The notes under the pieces were generated by a model, which saw only the letters and a program-made list of their open reading frames with translations, ran no database searches and was not told the origin of the DNA. From Lysobacteraceae bacterium (GTDB lineage Bacteria; Pseudomonadota; Gammaproteobacteria; Xanthomonadales; Xanthomonadaceae), in the NCBI GenBank assembly GCA_023954075.1, contig JAMLIV010000010.1, forward strand, positions 28,645 to 92,644: a stretch of 64,000 bases of DNA, read 5' to 3'. Both the position numbers and the translations under genes were made by a program. This document shows, one piece after another, positions 1 to 11,285 of this stretch. Position 1 is the first letter of the stretch. Each line of letters starts with the position of its first letter.

Positions 1-351
1 GCTGCCGCTCCCGCCACCGCGGCGTCGCCGATTCGCTTCAGCGCCCTGGCGGCCGCCAAGGTCGGCGAGCTGATCCGCGAGGAAAGCAACGCCGATCTCA
101 AGCTGCGCGTCTACATTTCCGGCGGTGGCTGCTCGGGCTTCCAGTACGGCTTCGAATTCGACGAAGAGCAGGCCGAGGACGACATCGCGGTGGAACGCGA
201 CGGCGCGGTGCTGCTGGTCGATCCACTGAGCCTGCAATACCTGCACGGGGCCGAGGTGGACTACGCCGAAAGCCTGCAGGGTGCGCAGTTCGTGATCCGC
301 AATCCGAACGCCAAGACCACCTGCGGCTGCGGGTCCTCCTTCTCGGCCTGA
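1..351 (+). CDS. erpA: Iron-sulfur cluster insertion protein ErpA (5' truncated by window edge)
   Basis: A-type iron-sulfur carrier that hands Fe-S clusters to apo-proteins such as the isoprenoid enzyme IspG. The frame is open from base 1 to TGA at 349-351, giving the last 116 residues. The family signature is visible: [14 protein letters not shown] in the first half and the C-terminal [10 protein letters not shown], together supplying the three conserved cluster-binding cysteines. The stretch around [19 protein letters not shown] and [14 protein letters not shown] resembles E. coli ErpA more than IscA or SufA as I recall them. The start codon lies outside the window. nudC follows 21 bases later on the same strand. 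Confidence 0.93.
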   Translation, partial: AAAPATAASPIRFSALAAAKVGELIREESNADLKLRVYISGGGCSGFQYGFEFDEEQAEDDIAVERDGAVLLVDPLSLQYLHGAEVDYAESLQGAQFVIRNPNAKTTCGCGSSFSA

Positions 352-372
352 ACGCGCAGGCCGCGCCGCGCC

Positions 373-1305
373 GTGGATCGCTCCGAACCCAGCCTGCGCA
401 ATCACTTCGCCGGGCTTGCGCTGGACCGCGCCGAACTCACGCGCCTGTCGCCGGACGCGCTGCGTGCGCTTTGGCCCTCGGCGCACGTGGCCATCGTCGA
501 CTTCGAAGGCCATGCGCCGGGGGACGACGCCGGCCCGCGCTGGCTGCGCGGCGCAGACTTGGGTGAAGCGATGCTGGATGCCGCCAGCTTCCTCGGACAC
601 ACGTCGGGAGAAGCCGCCTGGTTTGCCCTGCCCGCCGAATGCCTGCCGCCCGGACGTCTGGCCGGCGCGCCGCACATCGGCCTGCGCCGCGCCGCGGCAC
701 AGTGGCCCGGATTCCTCTCCGGCGTATTCGCCTATGCCAAGGCCCTGCTGCTCTGGCAAAGCCGCGCGCGCCATTGCGGTGCCTGCGGCGCGGCCACCGA
801 ACTGGTACGCGCCGGCCACTGCGCGCGCTGCCGCAATCCGGACTGCGCGCTGCAGCAGTTTCCGCGCACCGACGCGGCCATCATCGTGCTGGTGTCCGAC
901 GGCGACCGCGCCCTGCTCGGGCGCCAGCGCAGCTGGCCCGAGCGGCGCTGGTCCACCCTCGCCGGTTTCGTCGAGCCGGGCGAATCGCTGGAAGACGCGG
1001 TGCGGCGCGAGGTCGGCGAAGAAGCCGGCGTCACGCTCGACCGGGTGCACTATCACTCCTCCCAACCCTGGCCTTTTCCCGGCGCGCTGATGGTCGGCTT
1101 CCGCGCCACGGTGGACGATCCGACCATCCGCGTGGGCGACGAGCTCGAAGACGCGCGCTGGTTCGCGGCCGGGGAACTCGTCACCGCGATCGGTGCAGAC
1201 GAAGTGCGCCTGCCGCCGCCGATCTCGGTTTCGCGCCGGCTGATCGAAGACTGGCTGGTGCAAACCCTGGGCGCAGCGGCTGTGGAGCGACTTCCCGCAG
1301 GGTGA
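373..1305 (+). CDS. nudC: NADH pyrophosphatase / RNA-decapping Nudix hydrolase NudC
   Basis: Hydrolyses NAD(H) to NMN(H) and AMP and, in characterised homologues, removes NAD caps from RNA. The 310-residue frame starts at GTG 373. It has the NudC layout: an N-terminal domain, a four-cysteine zinc ribbon beginning with C135 and C138 (CGACG...CARC), then a Nudix box at about 198-220 (GFVEPGESLEDAVRREVGEE) with the catalytic REVGEE core intact. The SQPWPFPGALM segment downstream of the box is the substrate-specificity signature typical of NADH pyrophosphatases. It sits between erpA and ampE on the same strand, and two genes from nadE, another NAD gene. Confidence 0.93.
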   Translation: MDRSEPSLRNHFAGLALDRAELTRLSPDALRALWPSAHVAIVDFEGHAPGDDAGPRWLRGADLGEAMLDAASFLGHTSGEAAWFALPAECLPPGRLAGAPHIGLRRAAAQWPGFLSGVFAYAKALLLWQSRARHCGACGAATELVRAGHCARCRNPDCALQQFPRTDAAIIVLVSDGDRALLGRQRSWPERRWSTLAGFVEPGESLEDAVRREVGEEAGVTLDRVHYHSSQPWPFPGALMVGFRATVDDPTIRVGDELEDARWFAAGELVTAIGADEVRLPPPISVSRRLIEDWLVQTLGAAAVERLPAG

Positions 1306-1381
1306 TCCGCGCCGACCGATGCGCACCCGGCGCGGCCGCGTTTGGGCATAGAATTACCGGGCCCTCCCGTCCGGAGCCCAC

Positions 1382-2299
1382 ATGTCCTCCACCTTGATCG
1401 CCGTGGTGCTGGCGCTGGCCCTCGGCCACTACGTCACCCCGCTCGCACAACTGCGACGCTACGGCTGGTTTTCGCGCTGGGTCGCCTGGCTGGGCCGACA
1501 GATGGGCGCGGCGTTCGCCTCGCCCTTCGCCCTGATCCTGGTGCTGGGCGTCCCGCTGGCGCTCACGGCCTGGCTGCAGCATGCCCTGAGCGGGCAGTTC
1601 CTCGGCCTCGCCGGATTCGCGTTCGCGGTACTCGCACTGGGCTACTGCTGGGGTCCGCGCGACCTGGATCGGGATGTGGAGGCGATCGAGGAAGCCAGCG
1701 ACGATGCGGCACGCGAGCGTGCGCTGGCGCAGCTGACCGACGCTGCCCGCCCGGCCAGCGCCACGGACCCCGCCAGCCTGGTGCAGGCCGTGTTCCACGC
1801 GGCGCGCCGGCGCTGGTTCGGCGTGCTGCTCTGGTTCCTGCTGCTTGGCCCGTTCGGCGCGCTCCTCTACCGCCTGACCGAACGCGGTGCGGGGACCGAG
1901 GCCGGAAAATCCCTGCCGCCTGCGCAGCTGGCGGCGTGGCAGCATCTGCTTGCCATCCTCGACTGGCCGGTTGCGCACCTGATGACGCTTGCGCTCGCCG
2001 TCGTCGGGCATTTCGATGCGGTCCACGCCGCGTGGCGCGAGTGGCACGGCGCGCGGAGCGGACAGGATTTCGACTTTTCCATCGGGTTTCTCGATGCGGC
2101 CGCGCAGGTCAGCGTCCGGCAGGCGCTGCGCGAGGCGGCGGCCGAGCGCGAAGCGGACGACATCGACGACGATGCGTCGCAGCCGGCCGACGCGCCGCTG
2201 CCGCTGCAGGCGCTGCACGCGGCGATGGCGCAGGCCTGGCGCATCCTCGTGGCCTGGATCGTGGTGCTGGCCCTGTTCGTGCTTGCCGGCCATGTCTGA
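1382..2299 (+). CDS. ampE: AmpE-like inner-membrane regulatory signalling protein
   Basis: The 305-residue protein resembles the AmpE family, which acts with AmpD in beta-lactamase induction signalling and is distantly related to CobD/CbiB-type membrane proteins. Visible are an N-terminal hydrophobic segment (about 1-18), a hydrophobic pair at about 55-95, another at about 143-165, a cytoplasmic acidic stretch around 95-120 and 250-280, and a final membrane helix at about 286-304 ending ALFVLAGHV. ATG 1382 was chosen because it gives the canonical MSSTLIAVVLALALGH start. It lies 77 bases after nudC and 40 bases before nadE. No ampD or ampC is in the window, so a role in resistance is only family inference. 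Confidence 0.7.
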   Translation: MSSTLIAVVLALALGHYVTPLAQLRRYGWFSRWVAWLGRQMGAAFASPFALILVLGVPLALTAWLQHALSGQFLGLAGFAFAVLALGYCWGPRDLDRDVEAIEEASDDAARERALAQLTDAARPASATDPASLVQAVFHAARRRWFGVLLWFLLLGPFGALLYRLTERGAGTEAGKSLPPAQLAAWQHLLAILDWPVAHLMTLALAVVGHFDAVHAAWREWHGARSGQDFDFSIGFLDAAAQVSVRQALREAAAEREADDIDDDASQPADAPLPLQALHAAMAQAWRILVAWIVVLALFVLAGHV

Positions 2300-2338
2300 G
2301 CTGCGGCCACCGACATCGCGCAGCGCCGGGACACGCGC

Positions 2339-3925
2339 ATGAGCCGGCCGCTGCGCATCGCGCTGGCGCAGTTCGACTTTCCGCTCGGTGAGGTGGAGGG
2401 CAATGCGCGCCGCATTGCCGCGCTGATCACCGAGGCGCGCGATGCGCACCGCGCCGCTCTCGTGGTCTTCCCCGGACTGGCCCTGAGCGGCAGCCCGCCG
2501 CTGGACCTCCTGTCGCGGCCGGCGTTCCTGGCCGAATGCCGGCGCGGCATCGAAACGCTGGCGTCGCAGACACGGGGCATCACCGCCGTGGTCGGCTGGC
2601 CGTGCCGGACCGATGCCGGCGTGGTCACCGCGGCCAGCGTGCTGCGCGATGGCCGCATCATTGCCACCGCGTACGCGCGGCAGCCCGGCGCTGCCGCCCC
2701 CGCCTGCGTCTTCGAGCTTGCCGGCGTCACCATGGGACTGGCCGTGGAAGATCGGGGCGACCTCGAATCCGATGCCATCGCGGCGGCCGGTGCCACGCTG
2801 GGGCTGGTGGTTGCGGCCGAACCGTTCGAGCACGAAGCCCTCGCGCGCGACGCCGAACGCCTGTCCGCACGCGCTGCCAGCCCGCGCCTCGCCTTGGCCC
2901 GGTGCAACGCCGTCGGCGCGCAGGATGCGTGGGTTTTCCACGGTGCCTCCCGGCTCGCCGATGCCGACGGCCACCTGCACCCGCCGGCCGCGGCCTTCCG
3001 CGAGGCCTGGCTGACGGCGGATTTCGATCCCGCGAACCGTCGCTTCGCGCCGCTTTCATGGCCCGCCGAAGGCGACGCCTCGCGCCAGTCCCTGACCTGG
3101 CGCGCGCTGGTCGCCGGCACGCGCGGCTACGCGCGCAAGAACGGCTTCGGCAGCATCCTGCTCGGCCTCTCCGGCGGACTGGACTCGGCCCTCGTGCTGG
3201 CGATCGCGGTGGATGCGCTCGGCGCGGAAAACACCACCGCCGTGCGGCTGCCCTCGCGCTACACCAGCGCGCTGTCCAACGACCTGGCGCAGGAACAGGC
3301 GCAGGCGCTCGGGGTGCGCATGCTGACGCTGCCGATCGAGGCCACCGTGGCGTCCGCGCTGCAGACGCTGTCGCCGGCCATCGGCGAGGTGCCCGGGCTG
3401 GTCGTGGAGAACCTGCAGAGCCGCGCCCGCGGGCTCCTCCTGATGGGCCTGTCCAATGCCACCGGCGCGCTGCTGCTTGCGACCGGCAACAAGAGCGAGG
3501 TGGCGGTGGGCTACTGCACCCTCTACGGCGACACCTGCGGCGGCTATGCCCCGCTCAAGGACCTCTACAAGAGCGCCGCCTTCGACCTCGCGCGCTGGCG
3601 CAATGCACAGGGTGACGGCGTGCGGATCCCGGAGGGTGTGATCGCCCGCGCTCCCAGCGCGGAACTGCGCGAGGATCAGCGCGACGAGGATTCGCTGCCA
3701 CCCTACGCGGTGCTCGACGCCCTGCTCGACCAGTACCTCGAACACGGGCGATCGGCCGCACAGCTGATCGATTCGGGCTTCGAACCGGACACGGTGCAGC
3801 GGGTGCTGCGGCTGGTGCGCATCTCCGAATGGAAGCGGGCGCAGGGTGCCCCCGGACCGCGCCTGTCGCGCAGCGCCTTCGGCAGCGTGTTGAACCTGCC
3901 CGTGACCTCGGGCTACACCGGCTGA
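2339..3925 (+). CDS. nadE: NAD+ synthase with degenerate glutaminase (nitrilase-like) domain
   Basis: Makes NAD from deamido-NAD, ATP and a nitrogen donor. The 528 residues match the two-domain glutamine-dependent enzyme. The C-terminal synthetase is intact: ATP loop SGGLDS at 278-283, then NLQSRARG, ATGNKSE and YGDTCGGYAPLKDLYK. The N-terminal nitrilase-fold domain (about 1-240) is full length, but all three catalytic positions are changed. The expected glutamate in FPELxLxGYPP is Gly46 (GGA codon); the lysine position falls in YARQ with Arg114; the cysteine of the GxxxCED motif is Val136 (GLAVEDRGD). The domain should not hydrolyse glutamine, so the enzyme is predicted to use free ammonia or another donor. 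Frame and length argue against a pseudogene. Confidence 0.9.
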   Translation: MSRPLRIALAQFDFPLGEVEGNARRIAALITEARDAHRAALVVFPGLALSGSPPLDLLSRPAFLAECRRGIETLASQTRGITAVVGWPCRTDAGVVTAASVLRDGRIIATAYARQPGAAAPACVFELAGVTMGLAVEDRGDLESDAIAAAGATLGLVVAAEPFEHEALARDAERLSARAASPRLALARCNAVGAQDAWVFHGASRLADADGHLHPPAAAFREAWLTADFDPANRRFAPLSWPAEGDASRQSLTWRALVAGTRGYARKNGFGSILLGLSGGLDSALVLAIAVDALGAENTTAVRLPSRYTSALSNDLAQEQAQALGVRMLTLPIEATVASALQTLSPAIGEVPGLVVENLQSRARGLLLMGLSNATGALLLATGNKSEVAVGYCTLYGDTCGGYAPLKDLYKSAAFDLARWRNAQGDGVRIPEGVIARAPSAELREDQRDEDSLPPYAVLDALLDQYLEHGRSAAQLIDSGFEPDTVQRVLRLVRISEWKRAQGAPGPRLSRSAFGSVLNLPVTSGYTG

Positions 3926-3971
3926 GTCGGGTCAGGGCGCGGCCAGGCAGGCGGCAGCGCCCGGCGCACCC

Positions 3972-4832
3972 TCAGGACGAGGCCCGCAGGTCGCCGTAGT
4001 AGCTGCGCTTGTCCGACCCGAACGGGGTCAGCTTGCGCCACCAGGAGCGTTCGGCCGGCCAGCTGCCGTGCAGGTAGGGATGGTCCGGGAAATTGAGCTC
4101 GAGCACGCGGCGCGCATCGCCGGCGAGTGTCTCCTGCTGCAGGCGCGCATAGGACTCACTCATCACCGCGAGCGCATCGGCGGTATAGATCGTTTGCGGG
4201 TACTGCTCGATCAGGTGCTGGCTGCGGTTGGCTGCGGCAACCCAGGCGCGGCGCTCGAGGTAGAAGACCGCCACGTTGAGGTCATGGCGCGCCATCTGGT
4301 TGCGCAGGTGCATCATCCTGGCGCGCGCATCCGGGGCATACCGGCTCTGCGGGAAACGCTGGATCAGGTCGTTGAAGTCGTTGAACGCCTGCTGCAGCGA
4401 AACCTGCTCGCGCTGGGTCGGGTCCAGGCGCGCCATCCGCAGCACCATGCCATCCTGGCGGTCGAAATTGATCAGGCCGCGCAGGTAATGGACATAGTCG
4501 ATATGGGCATGCGCCGGGTAGGTGCGGATGAAGCGGTTGACCGCCGATGTCGCATCCTCGGGCCTGTTGCTCTTGTAGTAGACGTAGGCCAGCTCGACCT
4601 GCGCCTGCTCGGTATAGGCACCGTACGGAAAACGCGCGATCAGGCGCTGGTACACGCGCTGCGCGCGGCTGAGGTTGCCCTTTTCCAGCGAAGCCTTGGC
4701 CTGCGCGTAGAGCGTCTCCACCGGCAGGGTTTCGAGCGGATCTTCGCGCTTGCCCCAGCGGCCGCAGCCGACGAGCAGGGCGACAAGCGCCAGAAGGATG
4801 GCAAGGCGGGCGATTCCGGTACGTCGGGTCAT
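3972..4832 (-). CDS. bamD: Outer membrane assembly lipoprotein BamD
   Basis: TPR lipoprotein of the BAM complex that inserts beta-barrel proteins into the outer membrane. The 286-residue product has a type II signal peptide with lipobox LVGC and lipidated Cys23, followed by the BamD opening ([20 protein letters not shown]) and TPR repeats through about residue 240, including [20 protein letters not shown] and [15 protein letters not shown]. It is divergent from rluD with 127 bases between the start codons, the same bamD/rluD arrangement as in E. coli. A TAATAT-like element at 4872-4877 in that gap could serve as a -10 box, but no convincing -35 box is visible in either direction. Confidence 0.95.
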   Translation of the reverse strand: MTRRTGIARLAILLALVALLVGCGRWGKREDPLETLPVETLYAQAKASLEKGNLSRAQRVYQRLIARFPYGAYTEQAQVELAYVYYKSNRPEDATSAVNRFIRTYPAHAHIDYVHYLRGLINFDRQDGMVLRMARLDPTQREQVSLQQAFNDFNDLIQRFPQSRYAPDARARMMHLRNQMARHDLNVAVFYLERRAWVAAANRSQHLIEQYPQTIYTADALAVMSESYARLQQETLAGDARRVLELNFPDHPYLHGSWPAERSWWRKLTPFGSDKRSYYGDLRASS

Positions 4833-4959
4833 CGGTGGCTCTGTCTGCCGCGTACGGCGCGGGGCAGGGCATAATATCCCAAAGCCGCAGGTCGGCCCAT
4901 TAAGAAGCCGTGAAGAGATCCCTGCGGCCTCGCGCGCCCGTCAGGAATCCACACCGCCC

Positions 4960-5946
4960 ATGCCGCCCGATTCTCCCGCCACCCAGGTGACGCAAGCCGC
5001 GCTGATTCCCGAGGCTGCGGCAGGCCGCAGGGTCGATCAGGCGCTGGCCGATCTCTTCCCCGAATTCTCCCGCTCGCGCCTGACCGCCTGGCTCAAGGCC
5101 GGCCAGATCACCCTGGATGGCACAGTTCCCCGCCCGCGCGATGCCGTGCGCGGGGGCGAGCAGGTGATGCTTTGCGCCGCGCTGGAGCCGGCCACCCGCT
5201 CGCAGGCCGAGCCGATCGCGCTCGATATCCTGTACGAGGATGCGCACCTCCTGGTGGTGAACAAGCCGGCGGGGCTGGTGGTGCATCCGGGTGCCGGCAA
5301 TCCCGACGGCACCCTGGTCAACGCGCTGCTGCACCACGATCCGGATCTCGCGGTGCTGCCGCGCGCCGGCATCGTGCACCGCCTCGACAAGGAAACCTCG
5401 GGCGCGCTGATCGTGGCGCGCACCCTGGAGGCCCACACGGCCCTGGTCGAACAGCTCGCCGCGCGCGAGATCCATCGCCAGTACGAGGCCATCGTCAACG
5501 GCACGATGATCGCCGGCGGCACGGTCGACGCGCCGCTGGAACGCCATCCGGTCGATCGCCTGCGCCGCGCGGTGCGCGAGGACGGCAAGCCGGCCGTCAC
5601 CCACTACCGGGTGCGCGAGCGTTTTCGCGCCCACACCCGGCTCGAATGCACCCTGGAAACCGGCCGCACCCACCAGATCCGCGTGCACATGGCGCATATC
5701 CGCCACCCGCTCGTGGGCGACACGCTCTACGGCGGCACGCTGCGGCTGCCCAAGGCGGCGTCCGACGCTCTCGTACTGACGCTGCGCGGATTCCGGCGCC
5801 AGGCGCTGCACGCCGAACGGGTGGCGCTGGCGCACCCGATCCACGGCAATCCGATCGAAGTCAACGCGCCCGCGCCGGCCGATCTCCTCGCACTGGCCGC
5901 GGCGCTGCGCGCCGACACGGCCGCCCACGCCGACGATGGGCGCTGA
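4960..5946 (+). CDS. rluD: 23S rRNA pseudouridine(1911/1915/1917) synthase RluD
   Basis: Isomerises uridines in helix 69 of 23S rRNA. The 328-residue protein has an N-terminal S4 RNA-binding domain (about 20-80, [18 protein letters not shown]) and a RluA-family catalytic domain with HRLDKETSG, catalytic aspartate D143, plus [12 protein letters not shown] and [11 protein letters not shown]. The frame is open further upstream, but ATG 4960 gives the usual family length and avoids running into the bamD promoter region. It overlaps pgeF by 11 bases, so the two are probably translationally coupled. Confidence 0.95.
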   Translation: MPPDSPATQVTQAALIPEAAAGRRVDQALADLFPEFSRSRLTAWLKAGQITLDGTVPRPRDAVRGGEQVMLCAALEPATRSQAEPIALDILYEDAHLLVVNKPAGLVVHPGAGNPDGTLVNALLHHDPDLAVLPRAGIVHRLDKETSGALIVARTLEAHTALVEQLAAREIHRQYEAIVNGTMIAGGTVDAPLERHPVDRLRRAVREDGKPAVTHYRVRERFRAHTRLECTLETGRTHQIRVHMAHIRHPLVGDTLYGGTLRLPKAASDALVLTLRGFRRQALHAERVALAHPIHGNPIEVNAPAPADLLALAAALRADTAAHADDGR

Positions 5947-6757
5947 ATTCCTGATCCCCGACTGGCCGGCAGCGCCGGGCATTCGCGCCTGCGTGACCAC
6001 GCGCCGGCTGCCTGGCGCATCGCAGCCACCCTTCGATGCCTTCAACCTCGGCGCGCGCTGCGGCGATGCACCCGACGCCGTTCGCGCCAACCGCGCGCGC
6101 CTGGTCGAGCTGGCCGCGCTGCCCGGCGCACCGCACTGGCTGTCCCAGGTACACGGCGCCGCCGTGCACGAGGTCACCACCCGCGCGCCCGGCCCCGACG
6201 AACCGGAAGCCGACGCCGCCGTCACCCGCGTTCCCGGCGCGGTGCTGGGCGTGCTCAGCGCCGATTGCCTGCCGGTGCTGTTCGCCGCACGCGATGGTTC
6301 GGTGGTCGCTGCCGCACACGCCGGCTGGCGCGGCCTCGCGGCCGGCGTGCTGGAAGCCACCGTCGCGGCGATGCGCGCGCCGCCCGGCGAAATCCTTGCG
6401 TGGCTGGGACCGGCGGCCGGCCCGGCCCGCTATGAGATCGGCAGCGAAGTGCGCGCCGCCTTCGTCGACGCGGACGCCGCCGCCACCGCGTGCTTCATCC
6501 CGACCCGCGCCGGGCACTTCCTGATCGACCTCTACGCGCTCGCCCGCCGACGCCTGGCCGCGGCCGGCATAGCGCGCGTCCATGGCGGCAGCCTGTGCAC
6601 CCTTTCCGACCCGGCGCGCTTCTATTCGTACCGCCGCGACGGCCGCACCGGGCGCATGGCGGCACTGGTGTGGCGCGAAGGCCGACCTCCGCCGGCGAAC
6701 GGTGCGCATGATCCGGCGGCGTCCCGGCCTGCCGATCGGTGTGTGAAGCGCCGGTGA
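5936..6757 (+). CDS. pgeF: Peptidoglycan editing factor PgeF (YfiH, multicopper polyphenol oxidase fold)
   Basis: Family members cleave misincorporated amino acids (L-Ser for L-Ala) from cytoplasmic UDP-MurNAc precursors; older annotations call them laccase-like. The 273 residues contain the conserved blocks [40 protein letters not shown] and the final [22 protein letters not shown], carrying the His/Cys metal ligands. The last 30 residues beyond MAALVW are a poorly conserved tail. ATG 5936 lies inside the end of rluD, giving an 11-base overlap. The order rluD-pgeF-clpB is shared with E. coli, here interrupted by one CsgG-family gene. Confidence 0.92.
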   Translation: MGAEFLIPDWPAAPGIRACVTTRRLPGASQPPFDAFNLGARCGDAPDAVRANRARLVELAALPGAPHWLSQVHGAAVHEVTTRAPGPDEPEADAAVTRVPGAVLGVLSADCLPVLFAARDGSVVAAAHAGWRGLAAGVLEATVAAMRAPPGEILAWLGPAAGPARYEIGSEVRAAFVDADAAATACFIPTRAGHFLIDLYALARRRLAAAGIARVHGGSLCTLSDPARFYSYRRDGRTGRMAALVWREGRPPPANGAHDPAASRPADRCVKRR

Positions 6758-6784
6758 AACCGGCCGTCCGAACGATGCCCTGAT

Positions 6785-6812
6785 TTGCCCTCACTCTCCG
6801 TATGACTATGCG
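6785..6812 (+). promoter_or_regulatory. Putative sigma-70 promoter upstream of the CsgG-family gene
   Basis: TTGCCC at 6785-6790 and TATGCG at 6807-6812 are separated by 16 bases and lie 84 bases before the ATG at 6896. The match to consensus is only moderate; the call rests on spacing and on the local drop in GC. Confidence 0.3.
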
Positions 6813-6895
6813 ATGATCGCCATCGATGACGTGCCGGGGCGGCAGGATTGTGGTTCTTGATGCGCGTCGTTCGATTGATTCTGGGAGCAAGACAA

Positions 6896-7612
6896 ATGAA
6901 ACAACGATTCTGGGTGGGCGTGGCAATTGTCGTAGTGACTGCACTTGGCGCGCAGGCGGCCGTGGCGCGGGACAAGCCATCTATCGGTGTGGCGGAATTC
7001 CGCAACGAATCCGGCGCGGGCTGGTGGGGTGGCGGCGTGGGTTGGGAGCTGTCGGGGATGCTGGCCAACGAACTGGCCGCAACGCGCAGCTTCAGCGTGG
7101 TGGAGCGCAGCAAGCTCGAAGCCGTGCTGAACGAGCAGGATCTGGGCGCGTCAGGCCGGGTCAGGGCCGGCACCAGCGCCAAGATCGGCCAACTCACCGG
7201 TGCCCAGTACCTCGTGATGGGCACCGTGACTTCTTATGAAGAAAACGTGAAAGACACCGGCGGCGGCATCAGCTACCGCGGCATTTCGCTGGGCGGCAAG
7301 AGCGAGAACGCCTATGTCGCCGTGGATATCCGGGTGGTGGATACGACCACCGGCGAGATCGCCTACACGCGCACCATCGAAGGCAACGCCAAGGGCGGCG
7401 GAATGCGGGTCGGGCTGTTCCGCGGCGGCTTCGGCGGCAACCTGGCCAGCCAGAACAAGACGCCCGCCGGCAAGGCCATCCGCGCCGCGCTGGTGCTCAC
7501 CACCGACTACCTGGAATGCGTGATGGTGAAGCAGGACGGCTGTGAACGCGACTTCGATGCCGCCGACGACCGCCGCCGCGCAAAGACCCGCAGCGCGCTG
7601 AGCATCGACTGA
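6896..7612 (+). CDS. Exported CsgG/HfaB-family protein (no lipobox)
   Basis: The 238-residue protein belongs to the CsgG family, whose best-known member forms the curli secretion pore. Shown by FxNESG after the leader (VAEFRNESG), [27 protein letters not shown], the [15 protein letters not shown] segment and [16 protein letters not shown] 6896 was chosen over the frame start at 6848 because it has a GGGAGC-type ribosome site and a clean Sec signal peptide (about 1-24, ending AVA). Unlike CsgG there is no lipobox cysteine, so the product should be periplasmic or secreted and soluble. Cysteines appear only near the C-terminus ([14 protein letters not shown]). No other curli gene is nearby, so curli export is not implied. 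A strong terminator follows. Confidence 0.75.
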   Translation: MKQRFWVGVAIVVVTALGAQAAVARDKPSIGVAEFRNESGAGWWGGGVGWELSGMLANELAATRSFSVVERSKLEAVLNEQDLGASGRVRAGTSAKIGQLTGAQYLVMGTVTSYEENVKDTGGGISYRGISLGGKSENAYVAVDIRVVDTTTGEIAYTRTIEGNAKGGGMRVGLFRGGFGGNLASQNKTPAGKAIRAALVLTTDYLECVMVKQDGCERDFDAADDRRRAKTRSALSID

Positions 7613-7651
7613 GCCACGGGTTCCGCCACAGCGGCAGCGCCGCGTGCACGG

Positions 7652-7683
7652 AAAAGGCCGCCGGAGCGATCCGGCGGCCTTTT
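7652..7683 (+). terminator. Rho-independent terminator after the CsgG-family gene
   Basis: A perfect 14-base stem, AAAAGGCCGCCGGA (7652-7665) paired with TCCGGCGGCCTTTT (7670-7683), encloses a GCGA loop. The A/T ends give a U-run on either strand. It separates the CsgG-family gene from clpB. Confidence 0.9.
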
Positions 7684-7698
7684 CGTTGCCGCACTGGT

Positions 7699-7726
7699 CT
7701 TGAACCGCCCCTGCCCGCCCGCATCT
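7699..7726 (+). promoter_or_regulatory. Predicted sigma-32 (RpoH) heat-shock promoter of clpB
   Basis: CTTGAA at 7699-7704 and CCGCATCT at 7719-7726 are separated by 14 bases. This fits the RpoH consensus CTTGAA-N13-15-CCCCATNT with a single mismatch in the -10 box. It is downstream of the terminator at 7652-7683 and 48 bases before the clpB ATG, so it is placed to make clpB an independent heat-shock unit. Confidence 0.7.
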
Positions 7727-7773
7727 TTCCTCCATTGCGGTGCCTTGCACCCTCAATTTTCCGGGAAAATCCG

Positions 7774-10356
<2,583 letters not shown>

Positions 10357-10378
10357 CACCGCCTCGGCACAGGTTGGC

Positions 10379-10407
10379 GGTTCCCTCGGATTTGATCCGA
10401 GGGAACC
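10379..10407 (+). terminator. Hairpin terminator-like structure after clpB
   Basis: GGTTCCCTCGGA (10379-10390) pairs perfectly with TCCGAGGGAACC (10396-10407) around a TTTGA loop. There is no following T-run, so it could act as an mRNA 3'-end stabiliser or a weak terminator rather than a classical one. Nothing else recognisable lies between it and the toxin-antitoxin promoter region. Confidence 0.6.
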
Positions 10408-10591
10408 CCAACGTCGCCGTGCAGGATTGATGCGATGCCGGGATTCGCAAGCTCATCTCAACCGATCGCCGCGCTTCTTTCGCCGCAGGCTTGAGGGGTC
10501 TTCTCTGGTGACGTGAAGCGCGCTGGGAGGCGCGCCATGCTGAACAATCAGCTCGGCTGTTGGTGAAGCCAAGGTCGCACAGTTCGAGTGC

Positions 10592-10608
10592 TGCACTTAC
10601 AATGTGCA
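10592..10608 (+). promoter_or_regulatory. Putative -10 box and operator of the toxin-antitoxin operon
   Basis: TGCAC (10592-10596) and GTGCA (10604-10608) form an inverted repeat that brackets a TACAAT -10-like box (10598-10603). Another GTGCAT half-site lies at 10625-10630, just before the antitoxin ATG at 10632. Autorepression by the ribbon-helix-helix antitoxin binding such half-sites is usual for this class; its use here is inferred. The -35 region is weak. Confidence 0.45.
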
Positions 10609-10631
10609 TCGTCTTCCTGAGGCAGTGCATC

Positions 10632-10862
10632 ATGTCCAACAACATCACTCTTCGTCTTGACGAAAAGACGCTGCGCAGGATCAAGCACCTGGCGGTGGAT
10701 CGTCACACCTCGGTGTCGGCCTGGGTGGGTGAACTGGTGACGCGCGCGGTCGCGGAACTGGATGGGTTCGAGCCTGCGAGCCGGCGTGCGCTGGACGCCA
10801 TGGGTCAGCCCGTGCCCGTGCAGGAGGGGCCGCTCAGCCGCGGAGAGGCGCATGAGCGTTGA
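10632..10862 (+). CDS. Ribbon-helix-helix antitoxin of a type II toxin-antitoxin pair (VapB-like)
   Basis: A 76-residue protein whose first 45 residues look like a ribbon-helix-helix DNA-binding fold (ITLRLDEKTLRRIKHLAVDR followed by TSVSAWVGELV). The tail is the expected toxin-binding, disordered arm. ATG 10632 was preferred over the upstream frame start because it begins the fold directly and follows the operator-like repeats. It overlaps the PIN-domain toxin by 11 bases, the usual antitoxin-first coupling. It should neutralise the downstream RNase and repress its own promoter. Confidence 0.8.
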   Translation: MSNNITLRLDEKTLRRIKHLAVDRHTSVSAWVGELVTRAVAELDGFEPASRRALDAMGQPVPVQEGPLSRGEAHER

Positions 10863-11274
10863 GGTCTTTGTCGATACCAATCTGCTGTTCTATGCAAACA
10901 CCCAAGCCGAAGACCCGCGCCACGAGCAGGCACGCGAACTGATCCGGCCCTTGTGGTCCGAGCCGGGCAAGGCGGCGGTGAGTGTGCAAGTGCTGCAGGA
11001 ACTGCACGTCAACCTGATGCGCAAGGGCGGTTTGAGCGCCGCACAGTCGGCGGAACGGGTGAATCATTACCTGGCGTGGCGGGTGGTGGACAACGACCGC
11101 GTTCTGCTGGCGTCGGCATTCGATGTGCAGACACGCTGGCAGCTTTCCTTTTGGGATAGCCTGATCGTGGCCGCTGCGCAGCGCGCCGGAGCCGGGCGGC
11201 TGTGGACCGAGGATCTGGGGCATGGTCAGTGGTATGGCGAGGTGCAGGCGATCAATCCGCTGAAGGGGGGATAA
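10852..11274 (+). CDS. PIN-domain ribonuclease toxin (VapC-like)
   Basis: A 140-residue PIN-domain protein. The acidic active-site residues are present: D8 in VDTN, E50 in VLQELHVN, D102 in SFWDSLIV and E120/D121 in LWTEDLGHGQ. The C-terminal LWTEDLGHGQ motif is typical of one VapC branch. VapC toxins cut specific tRNAs or rRNA loops; the target here cannot be read from sequence. ATG 10852 lies inside the antitoxin gene. The pair sits between clpB and ntrX, followed at once by a short clpB-like remnant, so it is probably a recent insertion. Confidence 0.82.
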   Translation: MSVEVFVDTNLLFYANTQAEDPRHEQARELIRPLWSEPGKAAVSVQVLQELHVNLMRKGGLSAAQSAERVNHYLAWRVVDNDRVLLASAFDVQTRWQLSFWDSLIVAAAQRAGAGRLWTEDLGHGQWYGEVQAINPLKGG

Positions 11275-11285
11275 GCCGAGGCCCG

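Noticed and set aside
6896..7612. Curli secretion operon
   Set aside because: Only one CsgG-family gene without a lipobox is present; no csgA, csgB, csgE or csgF-like gene is near.
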